Shown here piece by piece: positions 44,734 through 53,978 of a DNA stretch of 64,000 bases. This DNA comes from Streptomyces sp. NBC_00557 (lineage in GTDB: Bacteria > Actinomycetota > Actinomycetes > Streptomycetales > Streptomycetaceae). The notes under the pieces were generated by a model. It ran no database searches. It saw only the letters and a list, made by a program, of their open reading frames with translations, and was not told the origin of the DNA. The stretch covers positions 6,014,001-6,078,000 of the forward strand of contig NZ_CP107796.1 of the NCBI RefSeq assembly GCF_036345995.1. Direction: 5' to 3'. How positions within the stretch are numbered: position 1 is the stretch's first letter; the number at the start of each line of letters is the position of its first letter. A program made the position numbers and the translations under genes.

Positions 44734-44817
44734 CGGCGAAGGTTACCCGGCGGTCGCCGGGCCGCCGTGGGGCCCCGGGCGGGAGCCGTCCGCCGCCCTC
44801 GGGGATAAAGTGCGCAT

Positions 44818-45582
44818 ATGGGGCACTGGTGGGAACGGAACATCCTCGAACCGGGCAAGCTTCCCCTGCTGCTCGCCCTCAGCGCCTTCCTGTTCACCTT
44901 CGTGGTCACCCGGGTGATCACCCGGCTGATCCGGGCCGGCAAAGGGCCGTTCGGGAACGTCAAGGCGGGCGGGCTGCACATCCACCACGCGGTGCCCGGT
45001 GTCGTCCTCACCGTCGTCGGCGGGTTCGGCGCGGTCGCCAGCGACCGGCGCGGCCCGGGCGGCGCCATCGCGGCCGTGGTCTTCGGGATCGGCGTCGGTC
45101 TCGTCCTGGACGAGTTCGCGCTGATCCTGCACCTGGACGACGTCTACTGGAGCGAGGAGGGCCGCAAGAGCGTCGAGGTCGTCGTGCTCGCCGCCGCGCT
45201 CGTCGGGCTGCTGCTCGCCGGGTTCTCCCCGTTCGGCGTCAACGACCTGTCCCCGGAGGAGCTGAAGGACCGCGGCGGCGCCCTGACCACCATCGCCATG
45301 AACTTCCTCTTCGCGCTGGTCGCCCTGAGCAAGGGCAAGGCCCGCATCGCGGTGTTCGGGGCGATCGTGCCGCTGGTCGCGCTGATCGGCGCCGTACGGC
45401 TGGCCCGACCCGGCTCCCCCTGGGCCCGCCGCTTCTACGGCCGCCGGCCCCGCGCCCGCGCCAAGGCCGAGCTGCGCGCCCACCGTCACGACCGCCGCTG
45501 GGCCCGGCCGCGCCGCGCCGTTCAGGACTGGATCGGCGGCAAACCCGACCCGCGCCCGGCCCGGCTGCCCGGCCGCCACTGA
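44818..45582 (+). CDS. Integral membrane protein with His-rich motif
   Basis: 254 residues. ATG is six bases after TAAAGT (44806-44811) with no ribosome-binding site, a leaderless pattern. About six membrane helices (LLLALSAFLFTFVVTRVITRL; GVVLTVVGGFGAVA; VVFGIGVGLVLDEFALIL; VVVLAAALVGLLLAGF; AMNFLFALVALS; FGAIVPLVALIGAV), the conserved-looking GGLHIHHAVPG and FALILHLDDVYW, and a basic C-terminal tail. The last 61 bp overlap the convergent rhomboid-like gene. No family assigned. Confidence 0.85.
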   Translation: MGHWWERNILEPGKLPLLLALSAFLFTFVVTRVITRLIRAGKGPFGNVKAGGLHIHHAVPGVVLTVVGGFGAVASDRRGPGGAIAAVVFGIGVGLVLDEFALILHLDDVYWSEEGRKSVEVVVLAAALVGLLLAGFSPFGVNDLSPEELKDRGGALTTIAMNFLFALVALSKGKARIAVFGAIVPLVALIGAVRLARPGSPWARRFYGRRPRARAKAELRAHRHDRRWARPRRAVQDWIGGKPDPRPARLPGRH

Positions 45583-46289
45583 GCGAACCACCGCGGCGGG
45601 CGGCCGTACGCGCCCGGCGCCCCGAGCCGCAGCCCCGGCGCGCAGCGGTGCCGCACCGCCACCGTGAGGCAGATCAGCCCCACGGCCATCAGCGCGGCCA
45701 GATGCTCCTTGCCCGCCAGGTTCTCCTTGACCAGCACCTCGGCGACCATCGCCAGCGTCACCGCGCCCGAGGTGAGGTACGCGCCGTAGCGCCAGCTCAC
45801 GTACACCGCGAGCCCCACCACGGCCGCCGACGGGCCGGTGTCCACGACCTGCGCGTCCGTCCAGGGCAGCCCGAACGGGGCGTGCGCGCCGAGCGCGATG
45901 CCGGTGCGCGCGTACAGGGTCCCGGCGAGCGTGGCGGCGTACGCGATGACCAGGGTCCGCCACCAGCCGATGCACATCTCGGCGATGCCGAACACCAGCA
46001 GGATCTGCGCCAGCGCGCCCCACACCGGCAGATCCAGCGCCGGCACGAAGAGGGACAGCGGGGTGCGCAGCAGGGCCTGCCACAGGGGGTCCTGGGCGCG
46101 TACGGCACCCATGTCCTGCACGAACTGGTAGCCCCACGGCCGGTTCTGCACGTACTGCAGCAGGGCCGTCAGACCGACCGCGCCGAGCGTCATCGGCGCC
46201 GCCCGCAGGCCCCGCCCGCGCAGGGCTCCGCGCACCGCGCCGCACAGCGGCCCCCACTCCCCGCGCGCCCAGCGGGCCGGCGGCCTCAT
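45522..46289 (-). CDS. Rhomboid-like integral membrane protein
   Basis: 255 residues from ATG at 46289 (GAGGA seven bases upstream). About six membrane helices; GPSAAVVGLAVY in helix 4 resembles the rhomboid active-site region, but with GPSA instead of GxSG and no clear catalytic His, so it may be an inactive rhomboid-like protein. Lies 24 bp after the lysyltransferase-like gene (same strand, probable operon). Its 3' end overlaps the convergent gene at 44818-45582 by 61 bp. Confidence 0.82.
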   Translation of the reverse strand: MRPPARWARGEWGPLCGAVRGALRGRGLRAAPMTLGAVGLTALLQYVQNRPWGYQFVQDMGAVRAQDPLWQALLRTPLSLFVPALDLPVWGALAQILLVFGIAEMCIGWWRTLVIAYAATLAGTLYARTGIALGAHAPFGLPWTDAQVVDTGPSAAVVGLAVYVSWRYGAYLTSGAVTLAMVAEVLVKENLAGKEHLAALMAVGLICLTVAVRHRCAPGLRLGAPGAYGRPPRWFAQWRPGSRAGRGSGLPPIQS

Positions 46290-46313
46290 CTCACGTTCCT
46301 CATCGGGCGATCC

Positions 46314-48110
46314 TCACCGGTGGGTCTCCAGGTGCCTGCGGTGCAGCCACTTCGGCAGTCCCGGCGCCTCCAGGAAGCCTTCGGCACGCGCGGACGCGAC
46401 GCCGATGCGCAGCAGGTCCGCGCTCTTCTCGAAGAGCAGGAACCGCGGCTCCCAGATGGGCCGGTACTTGGCGTTGGCGCGGTACAGCGACTCGATCTGC
46501 CACCAGCGGGAGAAGAAGCTGAGCAGCGACCGCCACAGCCTCAGCACCGGACCGGCGCCGATCCGCGCTCCGCGTTCGAAGACCGACCTGAACATCGCGA
46601 AGTTGAGCGACACCTGCGTGATCCCGATCTCGCCGGCCCGCCGCAGCAGCTCGATGACCATGAACTCCATCAGCCCGTTGTCGGAGTCCCGGTCGCGGCG
46701 CATCAGGTCCAGGGACAGCCCGTGCGGCCCCCACGGCACGAAGGACAGCAGCGCCCGCAGCCCGCCCTCGGCGTCCGTGCACTCCAGCATCACGCACTGC
46801 CCGTCCTCGGGGTCCCCGAGCCGGCCGAGCGCCATGCTGAACCCGCGCTCGGTCGCGCCGTCCCGCCAGTCGTCCGCACGCTCGACGAGATGCGCCATCT
46901 CCTCGGCCGGGATGTCCTCGTGCCGCCGGATCCGCACCGCGTACCCGGCCCGCTTCACCCGGTTGTACGCCTGCCGCACCGTGCGCATCGCCCGGCCCTC
47001 CAGCGTGAAGTCGGCGACCTCCACGATCGCCTCGTCGCCGAGTTCGAGGGCGTCGAGGCCGTGCCGGGCGTAGACCGTCCCGGCCTCCTCGCTCGCCCCC
47101 ATCACCGCCGGGATCCAGCCGTGCGCCCGCGCCTCGGCCAGCCAGGGCACGATCGCGCCCGGCCACGCCTCCGGATCCCCGAGCGGATCCCCGGAGGCCA
47201 GGCTCACCCCGCCGACCACCCGGTAGGCGACGGCCGCCTTGCCGGTGGGCGACCACACCACGCTCTTCTCCCGGCGCAGCGCGAAGTAGCCCAGCGAGTC
47301 GCGGTCGCCGTGCCGCTCCAGCAGGGCCCGCAACCGCTTCTCGTCGTCCTCGGTGAGCGGGTCGACGGCGCGCCGGGAGCGGAACGCGGCGTAGAACACG
47401 GCGAGGACGAGGGCGGTGCTGAGCACGTTGACGGCGACGTTCGCCCAGTTCGGCGGGGAGATGCCGGGGAAGCGCGACTCGTCGGCGGCCACCGACACCA
47501 GGCGCAGGGTGCCGTAGTGCCAGCGCTCCAGGAACGTCGAACGGGCCGCGTCCGGCGCCTGGTTGGTGACCGACACCAGCAGTCCGGCCAGCAGGCTCGC
47601 GGCCAGTCCGCCGCCCACGGCGACCGTCGCCGCGAGCCGGGGATTGGCGCGGTCGCCCTTGGCGTAGAACTCCCGCCGGCCCACGAGCAGCGCGCCGACG
47701 AACACGGCCGTCAGCCCCAGTGAGATCCAGTTCTGCGGGTACCGCCGGATCTCGGGGAACGCCATGGCGAACGCGAACAGGGCGAGGAAGGCGCCGCTGA
47801 GCACCAGGTTCAGGATCCACGCGGCCCGCTTGCGGCGGCGCATGGTGATCGCCAGGAACGCGGTGAACACGCCCGAGGCGAAACCGGCCGTCAGCAGGTA
47901 CGGCGTGAAGAAGTCGTCCTGGTTGTGCCGGCGCACGTCCTGGCCGAGCGAGACCCACGCCGCGCTGAGGAAGTTGATGAAGGCGACGGTCCGCAGATAC
48001 CAGACGGCGACGGCGGCGGCCCGCCGGGAGGCCCCGCCGGCCCGCCGCCCCTGCTCACCCGGGCGCCCCGACTCGGCTTGCTGCGGAACGGCAATTCGGG
48101 CATCTCCCAT
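46314..48110 (-). CDS. Phosphatidylglycerol lysyltransferase-like (DUF2156/MprF-type) membrane protein
   Basis: 598 residues from ATG at 48110. N-terminal half has about seven membrane helices (VAFINFLSAAWVSLG; FASGVFTAFLAI; WILNLVLSGAFLALFAFAM; and others); the C-terminal half is a GNAT-like DUF2156 transferase domain (LGYFALRREKSVVWSPTGKAAVAYRVVGGV; VMGASEEAGTVYARHGL; SDNGLMEFMVIELLRR; VSLNFAMFRSVFERG). MprF-type enzymes add lysine to phosphatidylglycerol, changing surface charge; the lipid product here is inferred. TATGAT eight bases before the ATG indicates a leaderless message. Confidence 0.92.
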   Translation of the reverse strand: MGDARIAVPQQAESGRPGEQGRRAGGASRRAAAVAVWYLRTVAFINFLSAAWVSLGQDVRRHNQDDFFTPYLLTAGFASGVFTAFLAITMRRRKRAAWILNLVLSGAFLALFAFAMAFPEIRRYPQNWISLGLTAVFVGALLVGRREFYAKGDRANPRLAATVAVGGGLAASLLAGLLVSVTNQAPDAARSTFLERWHYGTLRLVSVAADESRFPGISPPNWANVAVNVLSTALVLAVFYAAFRSRRAVDPLTEDDEKRLRALLERHGDRDSLGYFALRREKSVVWSPTGKAAVAYRVVGGVSLASGDPLGDPEAWPGAIVPWLAEARAHGWIPAVMGASEEAGTVYARHGLDALELGDEAIVEVADFTLEGRAMRTVRQAYNRVKRAGYAVRIRRHEDIPAEEMAHLVERADDWRDGATERGFSMALGRLGDPEDGQCVMLECTDAEGGLRALLSFVPWGPHGLSLDLMRRDRDSDNGLMEFMVIELLRRAGEIGITQVSLNFAMFRSVFERGARIGAGPVLRLWRSLLSFFSRWWQIESLYRANAKYRPIWEPRFLLFEKSADLLRIGVASARAEGFLEAPGLPKWLHRRHLETHR

Positions 48111-48193
48111 GCTGAAGGATCATATGGGGGCCGCCCCGGCGAACCGTACATCGGACATGTGCGTGTGCTGTGCGCACGCTTCCACGCGACCGG

Positions 48194-49258
48194 CTACTCG
48201 TTCTCCTCCTTCGGCTCCCTCTCCGGAAGCTCCGCGGCCAGCGCCGCCGCGGCCCGCACCAGCGGCAGCGCGAGCAGCGCGCCCGTGCCCTCGCCGACCC
48301 TCACGCCCTGCTTCAGCAGCGGCTCAAGGGCCATCCGGTCCAGCGCCTTGGCCTGCCCCGGCTCCCCGCTGTCGTGCCCGGCCAGCCACCAGTCCGGCGC
48401 CCGGAACGCGACCCGCTGCGCGACCAGCGCGCACGCCGCCGTCACCACCCCGTCGAGCACCACCGGCAGCTTCCGCACCGCGCACTGCAGCAGGAACCCG
48501 GTCATCGCCGCGAGATCCGCCCCGCCGACGGTCGCCAGCAACTGCAACTGGTCGCCGAGCACCGGCCGCGCCCGCCTCAGCGCGTCCCGGATCGCCGCGC
48601 ACTTGCGCATCCACGCCAGGTCGTCGATCGGAAGCCCGCCCCGCCCGGTCACCACCGACGCGTCCGTCCCGCACAGCGCGGCGATCAGCACCGCCGCCGC
48701 CGTGGTGCCGCCGACGCTGATGTCGCCGAGCACCACCAGGTCCGTGCCCGAGTCGGCCTCCTCGTCGGCGACGGCGACGCCCGCGCGCACCGCCGCCTCG
48801 GCCTCCTCCAGGGTGAGCGCGTCCTCGATGTCGATACGGCCGCTGCCGCGCCGCACGCGGTGCCGTACGACGTCCTCGGGGAAGGCGTCCGGCGCGCAGT
48901 CCACGGCCATGTCCACGATCCGCACCGGCACGTCCTGCCGCCGCGCGAGCACGGACACCGGGCTCCCGCCCTCCAGCGCGGCCCGCACCAGCTGCTGCGC
49001 ACTGCCCGCCGGGCGCGCCGAGACGCCCAGCCCGGCGATGCCGTGGTCACCGGCGAAGAGGACCGCCTTCGGCCGCTCCACGGTCCGTACCGGCACGGCA
49101 CTCTGTGCGGCGGCCAGCCACTCGCCCAGCTCGTCGAGGCGGCCCAACGCTCCCGGCGGCACGATCTGGCGCTCCCGCCGGGCCTCGGCGTCACGGCGCA
49201 CGCCCCCGTCCGGGCGCTCGATCAGATCGGTGAAGTCGTCCAGATTAAGCCTGCTCAT
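48194..49258 (-). CDS. cobT: Nicotinate-nucleotide--dimethylbenzimidazole phosphoribosyltransferase
   Basis: 354 residues from ATG at 49258. Makes alpha-ribazole phosphate from dimethylbenzimidazole and nicotinate mononucleotide. Motifs: KAVLFAGDHGIAGLGVSA, LVVLGDISVGGTTAAAVL, GRGGLPIDDLAW, LLATVGGADLAAMTGF and the late RVGEGTGALLALPLV. TACTGT seven bases before the ATG suggests a leaderless transcript. Supplies the lower ligand for CobS. Confidence 0.95.
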   Translation of the reverse strand: MSRLNLDDFTDLIERPDGGVRRDAEARRERQIVPPGALGRLDELGEWLAAAQSAVPVRTVERPKAVLFAGDHGIAGLGVSARPAGSAQQLVRAALEGGSPVSVLARRQDVPVRIVDMAVDCAPDAFPEDVVRHRVRRGSGRIDIEDALTLEEAEAAVRAGVAVADEEADSGTDLVVLGDISVGGTTAAAVLIAALCGTDASVVTGRGGLPIDDLAWMRKCAAIRDALRRARPVLGDQLQLLATVGGADLAAMTGFLLQCAVRKLPVVLDGVVTAACALVAQRVAFRAPDWWLAGHDSGEPGQAKALDRMALEPLLKQGVRVGEGTGALLALPLVRAAAALAAELPEREPKEENE

Positions 49259-49391
49259 TCGCCGAACAGTACCGCCAGAGGCCGAACGCTTCCGCGCCAC
49301 AGGGTCACCACACCCGTGCGGCGTCGTTGCACCCAGGATCGGTATCCCATACGTTCCGGTTTGCTGCGGAATGTCGCTCAGGGAGCCGCCC

Positions 49392-50375
49392 ATGCCGACC
49401 TCGCCCCACACGCCGACGCCCCTCCCTCGGTCCTGCGACCCGTTCCTCGAACCGCGCCGCGAGGACTGCCCCTGGTGCGGCTCCGGGTGCCTGCGCACCC
49501 GGGTGCGCGCGAGGGACCCGCTGCGGCACCGGCCGGGCCGGTTCGTCCTCGATGAGTGCCGTGACTGCGCCCACGTCTTCCAGAACCCCCGGCTCACGGC
49601 GGAAGGGTTCGCCTTCTTCCACCGTGACCTGTACGAACGGCAGCTGGAGGGGTTCACCGCCCGCGTGCTGTCCGCCCGCGCGGTGCGCCGGCGGCACCGG
49701 GCCACCGCCCGGCGGCTGTCGGCGCTGGCCGAGGCGGAGAGCTGGCTGGACGTGGGCACGGGCCACGCCCGCTTCCCCGAGGCGGCGAAGGAGGTCTTCC
49801 CGTACACGAGCTTCGACGGCCTGGACCCGACCGCCCGGGTGCAGCAGGCCCAGCTGGAGGAGCGGGTCGAGGAGGCCCACCGCGGGTACCTCGCCACGCC
49901 CGGCATGACCGCCCGGCTGCGCGGCCGCTACGACGTCGTCAGCATGTTCCGCCATCTCGAGCACACGCCCGACCCGCGCGCCGAACTCCGCGCCGCGCTC
50001 ACGGCCCTGCGCCCCGGCGGCCACCTCGTCGTCGAAGTCGCCGACCCGCGCTGCGCGTTCGCCGCGCTGCTCGGCAGGTTCTGGCTCCCGTACGGCCAGC
50101 CCCGCCACCTCCACCTGGTGCCTTCGGCGAATCTGCGCGTGGAGCTGGAGAACCTCGGCTGCACGGTTCTGGTGGTCGACCGCAGGGCCCCCCACACGCC
50201 CTGCGACCTGTCAGGCGCGGTCTCCTTGGCGGCCGCCCAGGTCCCGCTGCCGAGAGCCGCCATGGCACCCGTGCGGGCACTGGCCTCGGTCCTGGACCAC
50301 GCCCTGGCGCCCTTGTTCCGCCGCACACCGTTCTCCAACGCGTACCGGATCGTGGCCCGCAAGGACCGTGGCTGA
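49392..50375 (+). CDS. SAM-dependent methyltransferase with N-terminal zinc ribbon
   Basis: 327 residues from ATG at 49392 (GGGAG six bases upstream; another ATG at 49371). An N-terminal Cys-rich segment (CPWCGSGC ... CRDCAHVFQNP) is a likely zinc ribbon; a class I methyltransferase core follows: AESWLDVGTGHARFPEAA, FDGLDPTARVQQA, RYDVVSMFRHLEHTPDPRAEL, LRPGGHLVVEVADP. Substrate unknown. Lies divergent from cobT. Confidence 0.88.
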   Translation: MPTSPHTPTPLPRSCDPFLEPRREDCPWCGSGCLRTRVRARDPLRHRPGRFVLDECRDCAHVFQNPRLTAEGFAFFHRDLYERQLEGFTARVLSARAVRRRHRATARRLSALAEAESWLDVGTGHARFPEAAKEVFPYTSFDGLDPTARVQQAQLEERVEEAHRGYLATPGMTARLRGRYDVVSMFRHLEHTPDPRAELRAALTALRPGGHLVVEVADPRCAFAALLGRFWLPYGQPRHLHLVPSANLRVELENLGCTVLVVDRRAPHTPCDLSGAVSLAAAQVPLPRAAMAPVRALASVLDHALAPLFRRTPFSNAYRIVARKDRG

Positions 50376-50450
50376 CTCCGGGTTCGCGTGGCGGGTCGCG
50401 TCGGCACGCGTCGGCAGGCGCCCGCCGCGGCACCAGCACCGGGCGCCCTC

Positions 50451-51653
50451 TCAACCCCGGAGCACCAACGCCTGACCGGCGACGACCAGCAGCACCTGCT
50501 CGCACTCCGCCGCGAACGCCGCGTTCAACCGTCCGAGTTCATCCCGGTACCGCCGCCCGGACGCGGTCGCCGGCACGATGCCCGACCCCACCTCGTTGGA
50601 CACGGCCACCACGGTCCGCCGGGTGCGGCGCACCGCCTCCGTCAGCTCCCGCACCCGCTCCCGCAGGGACTTCTCACCCCCGCCCGCCCACTCCGCGTCG
50701 TCCCACGCCCCGACGGAGTCCATGGCGTACGTCAGCCACAGCGACAGGCAGTCGATCAGCAGCGGCGGCCCCTCCTCGCGCAGCAGCGGCACCAGGTCCG
50801 TCGTCTCCGCCGTACGCCACGACCCCGGCCGCCGCTCCCGGTGCAGCGCCACCCGCTCGGCCCACTCGGCGTCCCCGCCGCGCGTGCCGCCGGTCGCCAC
50901 GTACAGCACGTCCGGGAAGGCCTCCAGGCGCCGCTCGGCCTCCACCGACTTGCCCGAGCGGGCCCCGCCCAGCACGAGCGTCCGGCGCGGCACGTCCGGC
51001 ACCTCCTCGTACGCGCCGACCGTCAGCGTCGTGCCGTCCGGCACGGCCCGCGCCCCCGCCGCCGCCAGCCGGCGGCCCAGCTCGGCACCAGGCGGCACGT
51101 CGTGGTCGAGGTGGACGGCGAGCACGTCCGTCGCCGGGCCGGCCGAGCCCACCGCCCGCAGCCGGGCCAGCGCGTCCGGGCGGCCCACGACGTCCGCGAG
51201 GACCATGTCGTACGGCTCCGCCGTCGCCTGCTCCAGACCGGCCGGGGCGCCGCCCGGCGGCAGATACAGCAGCCGCTGCCCGTCCGGCCCCGTCACCGCG
51301 TAGCCGGTGCCGCCCGCGTCCATCGCAAGGGCCCGCACCCGATGGCCCGTCAGCAGCGCCAACTCCCGCCCGTCCGGCACCCGGCCGGGCTGCGGCAGCC
51401 CGGCCGGCACCTCCACCGCGGGGCCGTCGTGCGGATGCGACAGCAGCACCTGCCGCACCCCGCCCAGCGAACGCCCGGCCCGCGCCGCCGCGAACGCCGC
51501 ACCCGGCGTCAGGTCCAGCAGCAGCGCCCCGTCCACCAGCACGGCGGTGGCGGCCCGGGCCTCCCGGCCGAGTGCGGTCGCGCACGCGGCACACGGGCAG
51601 TCGGGACGGGGCAGTCCGGCGGGCGCGCCTGTACCGAGCAGAGTCACTTCCAC
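50451..51653 (-). CDS. cobU: Bifunctional adenosylcobinamide kinase/guanylyltransferase fused to metallo-beta-lactamase-like domain
   Basis: 400 residues from GTG at 51653. Residues 1-220 form a metallo-beta-lactamase-like domain (TLLGTGAPAGLPRPDCPCAAC; VLLSHPHDGPAVEVP; VLAVHLDHDVPPG) whose usual HxHxDH motif is reduced to HPHDGP. Residues 225-400 are CobU: TLVLGGARSGKSVEAERRL (P-loop), YVATG, LHRERRPGSWRT, PPLLIDCLSLWLTYAM and VSNEVGSGIVPAT. It phosphorylates and guanylylates adenosylcobinamide for CobS. The fused N-terminal domain's role is not known. Confidence 0.9.
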   Translation of the reverse strand: MEVTLLGTGAPAGLPRPDCPCAACATALGREARAATAVLVDGALLLDLTPGAAFAAARAGRSLGGVRQVLLSHPHDGPAVEVPAGLPQPGRVPDGRELALLTGHRVRALAMDAGGTGYAVTGPDGQRLLYLPPGGAPAGLEQATAEPYDMVLADVVGRPDALARLRAVGSAGPATDVLAVHLDHDVPPGAELGRRLAAAGARAVPDGTTLTVGAYEEVPDVPRRTLVLGGARSGKSVEAERRLEAFPDVLYVATGGTRGGDAEWAERVALHRERRPGSWRTAETTDLVPLLREEGPPLLIDCLSLWLTYAMDSVGAWDDAEWAGGGEKSLRERVRELTEAVRRTRRTVVAVSNEVGSGIVPATASGRRYRDELGRLNAAFAAECEQVLLVVAGQALVLRG

Positions 51654-51800
51654 GCCCCGATTCTCACCCGCGCCCGCGGGTACCGCTCACTCCAGCACCC
51701 CGGCATCGCCCCCCTCACCCGCGGATGATCCACCACCTCTCACGGCCGGCCCCGCCGAGCGCATACGCTGCGGGCAGGTGTTGGATCGAAGGAGGCCCAC

Positions 51801-52013
51801 ATGACGGCATGGACGTGGCGGTTCGAGAAGGCCGACGGGACGGAGGTCCAGCCCGCCGTGCAGCCCGAGGAGTTCACCACGCAGGGGGACGCCGAGTCCT
51901 GGATCGGCGAGCACTGGAAGGCGCTCCTCGAGGGCGGCGCCGACCAGGTGCGGCTGTTCGAGGAGAACACCGAGATCTACGGGCCGATGAGCCTGCACGC
52001 CGACGCCGCCTAG
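51801..52013 (+). CDS. Small conserved protein
   Basis: 70 residues, ATG with AAGGAGG five bases upstream. MTAWTWRFEKADGTEVQP ... GDAESWIGEHWKALLEGGADQVRLFEENTEIYGPM. Acidic, cytoplasmic, beta/alpha pattern, widely seen in actinobacteria as a hypothetical protein; function unknown. Confidence 0.85.
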   Translation: MTAWTWRFEKADGTEVQPAVQPEEFTTQGDAESWIGEHWKALLEGGADQVRLFEENTEIYGPMSLHADAA

Positions 52014-52020
52014 CCGGTGC

Positions 52021-52082
52021 GAGGGGTGCGGCCCCGGCGGCTCCCGCCGTCGTACCGGGGCGCCGCCACCGCCGTACCCCTC
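52021..52082. terminator. Nested bidirectional hairpin
   Basis: GAGGGGT (52021-52027) pairs with ACCCCTC (52076-52082), with an inner GCCCCGG/CCGGGGC pairing (52031-52037 with 52055-52061). Located between convergent stops at 52013 and 52084. Imperfect but strong. Confidence 0.65.
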
Positions 52083-52083
52083 G

Positions 52084-53133
52084 TCACTGCTCGCCCAGTG
52101 TCACCGTGGCCTTCTTCTCGTGGCCGTCCCGCTGGTAGGTGACCGTGGTCTTCCGGCCCGGTCCGTCCCCGGCCAGCGCCACCGCCAGGGACGTGAGGTC
52201 GGAGACGGACCGGCCGCCCAGCCCGGTGATGATGTCGCCGGTGCGCAGGCCCGCCTTGTCCGCCGCGCCATCGGGTTTCACGCTGACGACGGCCACCCCG
52301 GCCGGCTGGTAGTTGTCGTTCACGACGGTCCGCGCGGTGATGCCGAGCGCGGCCCGCCCCGAGTTGGTCACCCGGCCCTTGTCGACGATCTGCCCGGCGA
52401 TCGTCTTCACCGTCGACGCCGGGATGGCGAACCCGATGCCGGGCGCCGCGCTGTTCCCCAGGGCGGGGTCGGCGGCGCCGAGCGTCGGGATGCCGATGAC
52501 GTGCCCGGCCAGATCGACCAGCGCGCCGCCGCTGTTGCCGGGGTTGATGGGGGCCGAGGTCTGCACCATGTTCGCCAGGGTGGCGCCCGTGCCCCCGCCG
52601 GCCTCGCTGACGGTCCGCCCGGTCGCCGAGACGATGCCCTGGGTCACGCTGGACGACAGCCCGAGCGGCGAGCCCATGGCCAGCACGATCTGGCCGACCT
52701 CCACCTTCTCGGAGTCGCCGAACGCCGCCGCCTTCAGCCCGGCCGGCACCTTGTCCAGCTTGATCACGGCCAGGTCCTGCGCGGGGTAGGAGTACACCAG
52801 CCGCGCGGTGAGCGGCTGCTCGCTGCTGGCCGTGGTCACCTTGAACGTCTTCTGCGACGCGACCACGTGCGCGTTGGTGACGATGTGGCCCTTGCCGTCG
52901 TACACCACCCCGGAGCCCAGCTCGCGGCTCGACTGGATCTGCACCACCGACGGCAGGGCCTTTTCGATGACCTTCTGGTACTGGCTCTGCAGATCACTCG
53001 CGGCCTTCGGCGCGTCCGCAACCGCGGGCGCGGAGGCGTTCTGGCGGGAACCGGTGGTGCAGCCGGCCGCCAGGCAGCACACCAGCGCGGCGACGGCCGC
53101 CCTCCGCAGGGCACGGTCAGGGGAAGCGTCCAT
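52084..53133 (-). CDS. Lipoprotein serine protease, S1C (HtrA/DegP-like) with PDZ domain
   Basis: 349 residues. Lipobox LAAGC (Cys25) shows export and lipid anchoring. Trypsin-like domain with His89 (VTNAHVV), Asp120 (YPAQDLAVIKL) and Ser201 (NPGNSGGAL), followed by a PDZ domain (about 255-340: AGVAVVSVKPDGAADKAGLRTGDIITGLGG). A typical envelope-quality-control protease. Isolated, between a small conserved gene and a methyltransferase gene. Confidence 0.95.
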   Translation of the reverse strand: MDASPDRALRRAAVAALVCCLAAGCTTGSRQNASAPAVADAPKAASDLQSQYQKVIEKALPSVVQIQSSRELGSGVVYDGKGHIVTNAHVVASQKTFKVTTASSEQPLTARLVYSYPAQDLAVIKLDKVPAGLKAAAFGDSEKVEVGQIVLAMGSPLGLSSSVTQGIVSATGRTVSEAGGGTGATLANMVQTSAPINPGNSGGALVDLAGHVIGIPTLGAADPALGNSAAPGIGFAIPASTVKTIAGQIVDKGRVTNSGRAALGITARTVVNDNYQPAGVAVVSVKPDGAADKAGLRTGDIITGLGGRSVSDLTSLAVALAGDGPGRKTTVTYQRDGHEKKATVTLGEQ

Positions 53134-53189
53134 ACCCCGAGTCTCGGTGGGCGCCGGTCATCCGGCCCGCGGTGCTGGCCCGAACGGGC

Positions 53190-53978
53190 TCAGCCCCGCA
53201 CGCCGCACAGGTGCAGCAGCGCCGCCACCCCGCGATACGGGTCCGTGCGCCCGGCCCGCTCCTCGACCGCCAGCAGCGTCTCCAGGTCGTCCGGGATCCC
53301 CGCGTCGTCCGCCGCCGTGTCCGTGAACACCCGGACGCCGTACCAGGCGTGCAGCGGGGCGGCGATCCCGGCGAGCGTGGCGGTGAGCGAGGCCAGCCTG
53401 TCGGCCCGTACGTCCAGGCCCAGGCGGTTGCGATAGCTGGTGGTGTCGAAGGCGGCGAGGGCGCCCGCCCAGTCGCCGGCGAGGCCCGGCCGCATGGCGA
53501 GCGCGTCGCCGTTGCGGACCAGCAGCGAGAGCAGCCCGCCGGGCGCCAGCATCCGCGCCAGGCCCGCCACCAGCGGGTCGGGCTCCTCGACGTACATCAG
53601 CACGCCGTGGCACAGCACCACGTCGAAGCTGCCCGGCAGGAAGTGCACCCCGGTGTCCCGCCCGTCACCCTGCACCAGCCGGACCCGCTCCCGGATGCCC
53701 TCCGGCTCGGCGGCCAGCGCCTCGCGGGCGGCGGCGATCATCGTCGCGTCCTGCTCGACGCCGGTCACCTGGTGGCCGAGCCGGGCCAGCCGCAGCGCCT
53801 GCGTGCCCTGGCCCATCCCGACGTCGAGCACCCGCAGCCGCCGCCCGACCGGGAACCGCCCGGCTATCTGCTCGTCCAGCTGCCGCGACACCAGCTCCTG
53901 GCGTACGACGTCACGCAGCCTGCCCAACTTGTCCAGCCAGGCCTCGGCCGCACCCCCGGTGAAAGCGTCTGCGCTCAG
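53190..53978 (-). CDS. SAM-dependent methyltransferase with probable CTG start
   Basis: 262 residues. Core motifs: LRVLDVGMGQGTQALRLARLG, VTGVEQDATMIAAAREAL, VRLVQGDGRD, FDVVLCHGVLMYVEEPDP, MLAPGGLLSLLVRNG. No ATG, GTG or TTG lies near the expected N-terminus; GGAGAG precedes CTG at 53978, which overlaps the DUF3043 stop as CTGA, like the common ATGA coupling. The only upstream GTG (54164) would overlap DUF3043 by 190 bp. Substrate unknown. Confidence 0.85.
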   Translation of the reverse strand: MSADAFTGGAAEAWLDKLGRLRDVVRQELVSRQLDEQIAGRFPVGRRLRVLDVGMGQGTQALRLARLGHQVTGVEQDATMIAAAREALAAEPEGIRERVRLVQGDGRDTGVHFLPGSFDVVLCHGVLMYVEEPDPLVAGLARMLAPGGLLSLLVRNGDALAMRPGLAGDWAGALAAFDTTSYRNRLGLDVRADRLASLTATLAGIAAPLHAWYGVRVFTDTAADDAGIPDDLETLLAVEERAGRTDPYRGVAALLHLCGVRG

